From: Mesocentrotus franciscanus | Taxonomy: Eukaryota; Echinodermata; Echinoidea; Camarodonta; Strongylocentrotidae | NCBI GenBank assembly: GCA_037976565.1 | Contig: CP137666.1 | Span: forward strand, 49,751,271-49,815,270 | Length of the DNA stretch: 64,000 nt | Reading direction: 5' to 3' | Shown here: piece after piece, positions 26,145 to 37,040 of the stretch | How positions within the stretch are numbered: position 1 is the stretch's first letter | Layout of the letters: the number at the start of each line of letters is the position of its first letter | Translations under genes and position numbers: made by a program | The notes under the pieces: model-generated | Database searches by the model: none | Seen by the model: only the letters and a program-made list of their open reading frames with translations | Told to the model about the DNA's origin: nothing

Positions 26145-26355
26145 CACGTGGTCGCGTAGTCCCATATACATCTTTCTGTGTACAGTGCCTGTAACTTTAC
26201 CAAGACTGGGCCAAATTTCTTATCATTTTGATGATTCCAGAACCTTGCAGTACACACCAATACTTATATGCTAGATGATCAACCTTTTCTGATCGATTTC
26301 ACAACGTTTCTTTCACAGTGCAATCGCATGACCAGAACTGGTTTTTATCTTTAAG
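26145..26355 (+). repeat. Dispersed ~210-bp repeat, copy A
   Basis: The segment from CACGTGG (26145) to TTATCTTTAA (26354) matches, in reverse complement, 55530-55739 in EDEM1 intron 12. Similarity is high along its length. Shared blocks include GTCCCATATACATCTTTCTG, ACTTTACCAAGACT and CTAGATGATCAACCTTTTCTG. No coding frame, tRNA boxes or terminal inverted repeats were seen, so the class is unknown. Confidence 0.85.
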
Positions 26356-29300
26356 GACATCTTTAGAATATGTGATATACGTCTTCAGGTCATATATTTT
26401 CAATATTTTACGTGATGGGAGTTAAGATTATGAAAGAAAGTCTGTAAATATTATTAAAGGGATCGTTTAACAGTGTTAAATCTGAGATACACGGCCCTAC
26501 ATGTTATTAGTGTCTGTGATATGGTGTAATAATGAAGCCCTAAAAAAATTGCGCTTCAAAATGATCAAGAAGTGCCTCAAAAAGTAAAAATCTTTGATTG
26601 ACCGGTTTTACCATACTCGTTTTCCCTAATAGACTATAGTGTTATGAAAACCATCAGGCGAACGGTTTTCAAAATTTGTAATTCCAATCATAAATATCTT
26701 GATAATCAGACAGGCGATCAGCTTGTAAAAGTCATGGGGTTCCTGACTGACCTAAAGGTTTATGATTATCATTGCATCATGAGCTAAATCCAGAATTTTG
26801 TTTCAGAATCTGAGACAAAGTTACCGGATCCCTTTAAGCTGCAGAGTAATGAATTCCACTTTTTCCAGGAAAACATTTAAAAGTTTTTTTTCTCCTCAGT
26901 TTGTGGCGAATTTTAATACAACATTGCATTAAATTGCATAAGGTCATGGCAATGCACTCAAGCGGACTATTAAGCCTAACTGCGTCTATATAATTGTCAT
27001 TTCCCAAATATTTAAAGTGACACAGGATGTCTGCATGTAATGATATAAATTTGTTCCGTTCAAATATTACACACCTGCTTCTGTGGGTAAATGAAAACCA
27101 ATTATGAGGACAAACGACCTCATTTGATATCAATTTATTGGTGATAACTTTACATTTACAACTTATTGTGTCACTGGTAGCTAGTTTGAACAACTGGTGG
27201 CATCTGCTTGCATGGACCCTTTTTACTGCTGTTTATAGGGCGTTAAAATATAATTGCTTTATCATTAAATAAGAACAAACAGTGTAAAAGGCTTAGTGTT
27301 GACGAAACCGGGTAGTTTATAGACAGAAAATATCTTTACGACAAGGAATCACGAACGTTCTTTTTTCGGTTTTTATTATCATCTCAAATGTGCTTTTAAA
27401 TTCTTGTATAACAAATTGGAGTTTCAATTCATGAGGAATAGGACGAGGAAATGTAAAATTGTAGGAATCGTGCGCATTTATAGGATATTAGGTATAACAC
27501 AGTTAATACCGAAATAAAGGAGGGGGGGAGGTTACTCTCACCCCTCCCTCGGATCGACGCCCCTATATATCATAAGTGAATAGCATGAAGTAGACATCAA
27601 AATAAGCGTATTATCGCGCTTCCATCTCCATGAACTTGGATAGTTAGTCTTTAGAAATTATATATCGAATGTAATAGCAATATGAAACTGGTATACCAAC
27701 AAAGATTTTGTAAAACACAAACTTGAATCCGTGTTCTTGCTTGACTTGTCTCTTCTATTGTTTGGCGCTCTTGTTTTTTACAATCTTTCAAAAACGTTCT
27801 TCTTTGAATCTATCCACACCATCTCTTGTGATGTATAGCCTGTCTTATTTCTACTTTCCCCTGCACAAGAAAACACAAACTTCTCTTATGGCCCATGCAG
27901 TGGTATACAGGCTGTCATCGTGGGCCTGTATTGCGGGCATCTGTCGACTTGTCCTCTCACGCGGATCGCATCACTCCGACCCCTCTGGTGTCGGGATGAC
28001 ACTCCTCTGAGAACGTGTTGATCATCAACCTCCCTCCTTATAAATGCGAGACAAATAAACACGACCTTCTTCCATAATACAGTCATCCCCAACCGCCTTT
28101 AACCCTCCGACATCCGACGACATCCAGTCACTCACCCTACAGTCCCGTTCCGACTGCCGATCTTTCCAGGCATGATTCTCTCCCGGCACCAATAATATTG
28201 AACATTCAGTATATATGCACACACTAATTTGTCTTTGTCACTGATTACGTATTTATTAATTAAAGTGGTCCATATACATAGAGAATAATTTTCTAAAATC
28301 GTTAGCCAGATGAATGTACAATCAACAGAGGTGTAATAGCTTTAGGATCTGTTCTACATCCCATAGAAAAAACTGCCATCAACTCATTGTTGGAAGAAAC
28401 ATGTTGTCTTTCCAAAATGTCGAATATCAATGATAAACTCCAGACGCACAAGATTAGTCCAAGATTGGAAAAATCAATTATCTCTATGTTAAACCTTGCC
28501 AAATACATTGCATTAAAAGGAAATTAGAAAATTTCCCCTTTCTTTCGTGGGAAAATTGCGATTTATAGACAATGGTACGAAAGTCGGTGCATCGAATAAA
28601 AAAGGTTTGCAAGTGATTTGCAGAAAGACAAAAGGTATACAAGTAATCTGCATCGAGACAAAAGGCAAAGACGTAGAGCAATTTCAGATTTCGGTGATGT
28701 CATGTGAGATCCTTTCAAAGGATTGTCGTTAGGCGGAAATCCATAGATTGTTCCACTGACACACGATGATGTTAACTTCAAGATAAAACCATCCTATCTT
28801 GGGACTGAGTTTCACTCTACGCCCGTTACCAATGCCAGGCAGGCAGGAGGAGATCGCATCTTTGGAAACTATGCACCCTCCTCCATCTATCCCTCTCTCC
28901 TTCACCCAGCTGGTGCTCATTGGGGGTCTACCGGGCGGTATTGGATGCCATCCCGTCATGGTTTCGAGATTCTACCTGGGGATGCTTGGAGCGTGTAGAC
29001 GATGAGTCGATCGTCGTGTGCCCCTTCCTAGCCTTAAAGGAACCCAACCTCAAACAAATTATAGAAACCTTCCTTAAACGAACCTCAAATAACCAACTGA
29101 TACAATCTTAAAATGAGCTTTAAATAAGAGACCAAATTAAAAAAAAATACTGCCCCAGGTCTTTATTCTTCTCTTTGCTTGTAAGCAGAAAAGATTTTTA
29201 AAGAAGTTCTCAAGAAGTTGCAAATAAAACCTTAAATACATAGGGGTTCACATCCCACGCTCCTTTCATAGTCCCTTTAGAGTGCATTACGCGTTGTCCT

Positions 29301-32300
29301 ATTAATGGTGTATGATTCTAGCTTGGCTGATAAGAGTTGTCTTTCTTTCAAAACACGCGTAAAGAGGATCTACATCGTTTACCTTTGTAAAGCCTTCACA
29401 CAGTCCCCTAAGATTTTTTTCTTTCTTTTTCGTAAACTCAACTAACTCCAATAACATACTGAACATGGTTAGTGCATGTTCCTTTAATCTGACCCCCTTC
29501 CTCAGTGTCTCGATTTGAGGAGTCTCTATCCCTTGCTTCATCCTCCCGTCCAGCTATACGTCGCCACCAGAAGTCAGAGAGGGCGAGTGGTTACCGGGAC
29601 GCATGCAAGTGGTGATGGCTAGCTTCTAAAATTAAGATGTGGTTATCCTTTGTTTCTGAGTATTGAGCTACTTTTACTTGATTGACCTCCATCCTTAATG
29701 ACAGAGACCCCCAAAAGATTTTTTCTGAAATCGACATTCAGATACCTGACCTGAAGAAGAAAACATGAATAATATCATTGCAGAAGCAGTGTCTAGTATA
29801 TTCTGAGACAGAAAAAAAAAAGATTCTGAGAGATCTTACCATGTTAATATTTATTGCAATGTATATGAAATAGAGAGATATATACATGTAGATCAATGAG
29901 TAGGAGATGAAAAGAATGTAATTGAATAAGCATGAACAGCGTCTATTGTTTGTCTGATCATTCAATTAAAAAAATTGCTAGGAAGGCAAAATATACATCA
30001 TCAAACTAAAGTGGGTTTCTTGGGACGTCTATGGCTCAAGCCTTATCCCAGGACTAATGAGTATAGATGTTTTCCCCAGGGGCTGTTTATCACTCTGGCT
30101 CGGTATCGAACCAGGCAAATCCCGTTTCCATGACCATTTACATTACAAAATTGTTTTGCATACTTTTTTCAAACCATCAGAAGTCTTATCCAGTTACCTC
30201 ACAAAAACTATTAATCTTATTGGATACTATAAAATTGTAACATGTCTGTGTGGTCTGCAAAGAGGCGTGTATGTTGTTCAAATATTGTTACGTTAATCGA
30301 ATAATGAAGGGTTGTAGGAGGCAAGAATCCATATAACTTAGCTTCCGTACAAGGCCTTTGGAAATTACTCATACCAATTACGATCACAAATGATAGTTAT
30401 CTGTAGCCTCTATTTAAGATAAATTGTAAGAGATGCATTCAGTTTGAAATGACGAATGGGTGTTAGAATGGGACGTTTTTTCGTCGGACATAAAAGAAGG
30501 ACACATATAAGTTATCGAGAAAATTGAGGAGACTTGAATAAAGCGTTTTCTACATTTACTGGCTTAAAAAAACGTATAATTGAGAGTGTTTAATAAAGAG
30601 ATAAATTACCACGATTTCAGTAGATTTACAATGCACTTTTTATGTCATGTTAAGCGATGTTAAACATGCCCGTGGAATGTTACATCAATTATGATGCAAC
30701 GTTTCTTTTCAATACTGGAATAGCTAAGCATTATCTACGCGCCTTCCCGTCAAATATGTCTTCTCGTAAACATGTTATTAATGTGTTCTGAATAAAAATA
30801 GAATAACGTAAAAGTTTTCAAGCTTCCTTTAATATGCTTCGTTCAGACGTCTACTTCGAAATTAAAACTGCTTTGAAATCACGACGATACAACACACCAA
30901 GTCCATTCCCATAACTTTTCATTGGATAATTGTAACCTCGGATAATAGAGCCGTGAATCATTCATTATTGTGAGTCATTCTGAATGTTATTTCGCGATTT
31001 TTGTCCCCAGAGAGGTATTGTAATGAGCCGAAAAATTCCAGTTTAATAAAAGTTTTTCCCCAGACCACAGGCTGGATTGATAACGATTAGATCTTAACCT
31101 CTTAATGGGTCAATTTCCGACGAAGGTGTGGCTTGGTAAACTTGATTAAACGGCACTTGCAAGCTCAAGGAGCTCCTGGCAAAGTTTATTTAGGAAATTG
31201 GGAGTTTCTTTCATCTTCTCTCTCTCTCTCTCTTTCTTTTAATGTGATCCACACGTATAACACGTGGAATTCATTTTCACGTCGCATCTTCTTCCTCTCC
31301 GCGTTACGCGCCCAAACTAGGCGTGGTCGGATGCCTCCGATATCTTTTGCCTGGAGGTAGGTTAAACACGGACACATTGAAAACTATATTCATGGATATT
31401 CGTGCTTCGGACTTCGTAAACATAATTTTGATGGATGGTATTTCATTTCAATAAATTTTAAAAGCTTTTATATTGTTAGGACAGAAGTTTGGAATAAATA
31501 AGTGTTTGGTCTCTCGGTCTCTGTCTCTCCCTCCCTCCCCCCTCTACCCCCTCTCCGTCAGTATTCTTAACTTAAACCTGAAAAAGCTTATAGATAAGGA
31601 CGTTATTATCTTCTGCAAGTTATTCACATGTTTAACCTCCAAGGAGAGAACTTGTCGCTTTTTATATGTTTAAGTATACTCGTAGAAAGAAGATTTTTTA
31701 ATTTTCAGATAGACAAGTAAAACTAATGATTTTCACATTTTTGGGGGCATTTTGTGCACGGATTTAAGCTTTTAAGGTGTTGCATATTGATCGAAACTCC
31801 CTCCATCATTGTGCTCAACTTAGTCCAACAATCGTCTTTTCCAAGTCCATGACTAAACACGGTTAGCTATTACACCATTGTAATCAAATCAGTGTATCAA
31901 TCCTCCTATAGTGTCCTGTTGGATACAGAGAGATTTACGATTTGTAAAAGACAAAGATTTGTTTGCTTGTTTGTTCGTTTGATTAATGTGTTTACCCAAG
32001 TAATCAATGAAGTAACGATTGCTGAAGCTCTTGTTAAGAATAAAACGAGTCAAATGAACGCATTGGATCAAATGTATAAAAATATCCTGACCTACAACCT
32101 CCAAATTTACACTTTTTATGAGACATTGATAATAATAGAAAATCGTTAAATTCTTTGTCCACGCTCTTTCGCTCTTGCTTTCACTCGTCTCTCTGTTCCC
32201 ACCCTCTCTCTCTGCATCTTTCTCTTACATTTTCTCTATCTCTCATTCTCTCACTTACCCTCTCCCATTTTCATTATCAGTTCTATCTTTTAATTTAATG

Positions 32301-32490
32301 TTCTAAATCTTCTCCATCTCAATACTTATTCGTAGCTCTATTTTCTTTCTAAAGTTTCGGGTTTCGTGAAGTATATGTATCATCTTTTTACTTGCCTCAT
32401 TCTACCAGCAAAGTGACATGATGTTTGTAAATGTCAGTCAAGAAGTCTTGAAAAACTGAAGCAAATAAAACACAATGAATATTGATGCTA
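26356..32490. other. Gene-free stretch
   Basis: No supported gene. A box-B-like GGTTCGATACC on the minus strand near 30105 may mark a decayed SINE. A short (CT)n tract lies at about 31218-31240. Confidence 0.45.
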
Positions 32491-32565
32491 TACAATGATA
32501 AGAACAAACCAGATTGTACGAATGGGAAATGCCATTGTGAAAGATGAGAAGAATAATGACCTCAC

Positions 32566-32814
32566 TCACCCAAAGCACGAGTTCATTAACAAGAAGGCTA
32601 GAAGCAAACGTAAGAATCCGATTAGAATCCGAACAACCATGTCTGGTTTTAGAGGATGTTGGTCACTATTTCACTCCTCCAAAGATATTCGATCAACATA
32701 TAAGCAAGCTTTGCGCTACTCCAGTTCCACGTTTTTAACAAGAGGCAGAAAAAAGATCTCGCATTAACGTTAACAATGGACCAAGGAGATCAAGACGGTT
32801 ACAGGCACGCGGTA
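32566..32814 (+). other. Coding-like segment with an in-frame stop, unidentified
   Basis: One plus-strand frame reads a plausible, non-repetitive peptide (VGHYFTPPKIFDQHISKLCA), meets a TAA, and continues in the same frame to a basic stretch PRRSRRLQAR. GTATGT follows at 32813 and could be a splice donor. I do not recognise the protein. It could be a decayed gene fragment, an exon whose boundary removes the stop, or chance. It lies 150-250 bp before the CCAAT cluster at 33.0 kb. Confidence 0.25.
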
Positions 32815-32993
32815 TGTATCTTGTTGAATAGAAACTCGGCATGATCATATTAGGACTGCTACGGCCACAAAAGTGTTGTAAAGATGAAGAAAAAATAAGA
32901 CTTTGGTACGCATATCATAAAATCGTCGCAAGTTCCCCCTTGTTCAGAGCAAATCATACACCTGGCGAGTTGAGATTGTGTCGGCTTGTTATG

Positions 32994-33095
32994 CCCGCCC
33001 CCATTGGTCGAGGGCAAAAGCATGATTGTGATTCGCCAATATTAAGAGTTATGTTTCTCGCGTTCTTATTGGGCGAGAACTAATGGAATAAATAC
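32994..33095. promoter_or_regulatory. Promoter-like cluster: three CCAAT boxes and a GC box
   Basis: ATTGG at 33003-33007, CCAAT at 33036-33040 and ATTGG at 33068-33072 are centred 33 and 32 bp apart. A GC-box-like GCCCGCCCCC lies at 32993-33002, directly next to the first. A TATA-like AATAAATA follows at 33087-33094. Evenly spaced CCAAT boxes about 31-33 bp apart are typical of NF-Y-bound promoters. No start site or downstream gene could be identified on either strand, so regulatory function is an inference. Confidence 0.35.
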
Positions 33096-33110
33096 ATAGC
33101 ATGGAGGGAG

Positions 33111-34689
33111 TCCACGAACTGTAGGCATTTTCCAATTGGATTCAATCATCTTTTTGTATCCACCGACCAAGCGTTGAATCCATTATCTTTCCATTATTAT
33201 ATTTTTATTGGGCTTTAAGGGAGGGCAATCAGTCAATACACTATTTGATATAGCTCGGATTTCCCTCCTATAATACTCGTCAGCTATCGGTTCTTTTTAA
33301 GATGTCTCTGACTCAGTTCTCACTGATTCGCTTGACCAAGATACTTTCGAGGTTCTTTTCCATTTACAGATTGTAACATTTATACGATCTGCCAAATATA
33401 TATTCACTTGAGATATTTTCATGTCCATGATTATAATATTTTATGGTTATTATCCACTTTATTTTACATTGTGAGGAGGAGCGCTTGTCGTGTCGTGAAT
33501 AATGGATCTCTTGAAAAAAAGAAGATTTATAAATAAAATGTATATTGTTAGTCATTATCAAATATACATTTATTGTAATATGAAATGAACATAGAACACG
33601 TGTTTACGAAATGATGACTTTGGGCAAATGTGATATTTCTCATTCACTTCTCATGTGTTTATATATTTTTTATTCGTACGTCGATGGAAGAGAGAAAATA
33701 ATTATAATTAAGTCTGAAGTCATTTCCGTTCTCACCATACTTGATTTCTGAAATAATAATGTATGCATTTTTTCCCCCGTCTCTTTCTCTCTCTTGTTCA
33801 CTTTTATCTGAAAATCAATCCCTTTCGATGGCACACTTATGGTGCATTTATCATTATGAAATAATAAAAAGGCAGAGAAGAGGAAAGATAAAGAGAGAGA
33901 GAGAGAGAGGGGGAGAGAGAGAGAGAGAGATTATCAAATGGAGATCCTGTTCTATAAAGACATGGCTGGGTGTAATGTTTCAGGTTCTGCAAGTACTTCA
34001 GTCAGTGTCATCTTGCAATATTATTCCTCGAATCTACCTGAAAACCAGAGCAAGAGACGGGATCTAGTGGCGTGATTCGGTTACCATGGTGATGAGATGA
34101 TGATGATGGTTTGCTTGTTGATGAGGAGAGCGATAACCTAGATGAAGAGGAGGTGTGGAGAGAGATGATGTAAAGGGTGATTAACCTGGGTGAGATATAT
34201 TGCACGGATTGGTTGGGAAGGACAATGGGGTTTGTAAAAAGACGATCGGCGAGTGGAGGCTTCTAAAGGGGATGAACCGCGCCAATACCGAGATGAAAGT
34301 TGAGTGACGGGTTCTCATTTTCTTGATTGTTCTAGATACATGTATCACACAGGCGGAAGTGTAATATAACATTCCTGTATGTGCTATAAAATACATCTCA
34401 TATTGTTAGTACATGTATTCAGGATGAAAAAACAAGACACTTAATCCTTTATTGGAGGACGGAATCGTTGTAAAATTATGATAGTATGAATATCCATCAG
34501 ATGGACAGAACATCGTTTAATATTTATTGAAACTTAAATTGAAGAAAAAAAAAGAAAGAAAGATGGGAAATATAATGGATAGGATAAATAGGAGAGAGAG
34601 GTGAGAGGGAAGTAAGATGAAAGTGTAAATTTTGAAATAATGTGTGGATAAGATAAATGGAAGAGCATGAAGAATGGGAGAGAGAGAGG

Positions 34690-34732
<43 letters not shown>

Positions 34733-36109
34733 AGAGGAAGAAGGGGTGAGAGGAAGGGAAAGTGGAGTAATATGGAAATGAACGAAACTTTAATTCACCT
34801 TTAAGAATTCAAACGCATGATTGAGACAAGTTTGGCAAATAGGCTTGACATAGCTGAGCAATATTGGAACGCATCCCAGAATGGATGCCCAAGAGGGAAG
34901 TCAAGTTATCCTGAAGTTTGGGGCAAGTCTAGGTCAAAGTTTTCATAATACATTTCCATGCATAGATAGATTAGAGGAATGAATGTAAAGAACATGCAAA
35001 GGTCTTTCTTTTTAGTCGTGTCAGTCGGAAACGAGCAAAACAAACACGCGATGTTTTACATTTTCAACGTTTCCTTCACTTTATCATTTCATCCGTTGAA
35101 TATCTGAACATTTAAGTGTTGACGTTGACAAAAGAATAAATAGAACGAATCGTTCTGTAAATGTTTTATTTCAAATCGAGATTTTAATTGTGATGTATAG
35201 TAACAATGTTGTACGTGGTCTTACCACAAGCCTCGCTTAGATTTATCGTCACCATGGCAGCCTTCAAATATTAAAATGTTGCAAAGTTCATAAAAAACGG
35301 TATCTCAGTAGACTGACAGCCCACAAGGCCGAAAGACAGATATTGTCGGTCTCTTGAACTCCAATGAATGTTTTGGGAAGGCCTGTGAGATCGATATGTA
35401 GGTCTTATGGGCTGTAACTAAGGCTTCCTTATTATGTTGTTTATTAATGTATTGCATATGTGTTTTTGATTTTTTTCATTATTTTATTATTTTATCATTA
35501 TGAATATTACATGAAGGGGTAGTTACAGTAAAAACGTTACGATTGGATCTCTTGCAAATCGGAATCATGTTATCACATAATCATCATAACGATCTTTAAG
35601 TTTATCAGTCATTGGGTGGTTCGTGGGGTGACATGCATTCATGTTTCAAATTTAGTTACAATAACATGCTTTCGTTCTCCCTCCCACAACTTTGAAAAAT
35701 GTTGCAGATCAAAATTACTTTTCTGAGAAAAAAATGGTGAATCAGAATAACATGTACTGGAGTAGATTAAATCGCAATATGTCCACTGAAATTCACTTTA
35801 CTAGAACGAAAGCTAAATGTTCATTTTATTTTCGTCATGGACTATAAGACTTTACTCAATTGTAATAACGTTTGTTAGAGTACACCTTCCTAATTCTTCT
35901 TACAAAGGTTTATAAATACATGTACAAATTCTTTTTCATTTTGATATATGTGTTTTCTGAGCTATGTGATAAAGAAGGGGCGTCGATCGAGGGGCGTGGG
36001 GGCATTTCGTAGGTGTTCCGTCTCCTCGTCCTATAATTTAGCATTCAATGTGCGTTACATGAAGAGTACGATCCTTATCATATATGAACTATTAAATTAC
36101 CCAAACCGA
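33111..36109. other. Non-coding stretch with GA repeats
   Basis: No gene is supported. (GA)n tracts lie at 33890-33930 and 34676-34741. A 100-bp segment at 35316-35415 is bounded by a short imperfect inverted repeat (ACAGCCCACAAG and CTTATGGGCTGT) and could be a tiny MITE. Confidence 0.45.
34676..34741. repeat. (GA)n microsatellite
   Basis: An almost pure purine tract with a GA core of more than 25 bp. Confidence 0.95.
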
Positions 36110-36474
36110 GAACAAATTACCTCAAAAGATCAATCAAGTATAAAAACGCAAAGGACTACAACACACTTCCTCCTCAAATCAAATCGTCCCCTAGTATAAT
36201 TATATTCAAATCTAAGATTGCAGAACTGTAGCGCATGGACCCCCTTCTTATCTTGTTATGATTACTTGTTGTTTATGAAATGTTTTTCTTTGACAATTTA
36301 TTTACTGTTGTTCAGATATATGTTTATGTCTTGTTTTGTTTATGTACTTGTTCCGGACCCCACGGAAGACCAGCTTTCCCATGTTGGGTAAGCTGAATGT
36401 GGGCAATCCACCGTATTTCAGTGTTATTATGTTTTTATACGGAAATAAATATACTACTACTACTACTACTACTG
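36110..36474 (+). mobile_element. 5'-truncated LINE: ORF2 C-terminus and 3' UTR
   Basis: Bases 36139-36231 encode YNTLPPQIKSSPSIIIFKSK and a stop. This matches the typical end of LINE reverse-transcriptase ORFs (aromatic-N-x-LP, then ssps-x-x-FK). About 225 bp of untranslated sequence follows, with GGACCCCACGGAAGACCAG, and the element ends in (TAC)n at about 36455-36474. A short microsatellite at the 3' end suits a CR1/L2-like or Jockey-like LINE. The 5' boundary is uncertain. Confidence 0.65.
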
Positions 36475-36760
36475 GATACAAGGTGAAACGATGATGATGA
36501 TAATACACCTTGATCGAGTGAATCCCCCTAACATGCCTACATAAAAACTCATCCAAACTTCTCACAATGTGAAACATGAAAAGGCGTTCCTGAGTATGTA
36601 ATTATGCTCAACATACTCTCATCGTCAAATTACTTCCTTGTTTTTAAAGATATTTTCTCGTTCTTTTTTTAGTCAGTTTTCTTATAAGAACTACTTCCTG
36701 TTTTTAAAGTGTAGGGCAGTTTTTTATTATCGTTCATGATTACTTTATAATTATTTCGTT

Positions 36761-37040
36761 CAGTGATTCAGGGGCGGATCCAGCCGTCGGCAAGGGAGGG
36801 GGCCTAAAAAGGGGCCCACTTCGTGCGAAAATTTGAAAATCGTGCCGGTCGATTTTTCGCTCAGTGGGGGAGGTAGTGAGAAAAAAAATAAATTTGGCAC
36901 CCGAAAATTTGTTTTCCCTCCGGAAAGGGTTTTTTTTCGACCGCCACCCCTTGGCGCCCAACTTCTTTTTCTTCAAAAAGGGTGTTTTTACCTGTTTTTT
37001 TCTAGGAGGCCCCCTATCTGGATCCGCCACTGCAGTGATT
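36761..37040. mobile_element. hAT-type MITE with intact 8-bp target duplication
   Basis: The element spans 36769-37032 (264 bp). Its ends are CAGGGGCGGATCCAG and CTGGATCCGCCACTG, inverted repeats with one mismatch. It is flanked on both sides by CAGTGATT (36761-36768 and 37033-37040), an exact 8-bp target duplication. That combination defines the hAT superfamily. The inside is G-rich then C-rich with no transposase frame, so it must have been moved by an enzyme encoded elsewhere. Confidence 0.92.

Noticed and set aside
27480..28230. Possible gene in a region of slightly higher G+C with frames on both strands
   Set aside because: No frame shows recognisable similarity, and none is joined by plausible splice sites.
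30020..30130. Possible SINE with box B GGTTCGATACC on the minus strand
   Set aside because: No box A, no tail and no similarity to the other SINEs in the window.
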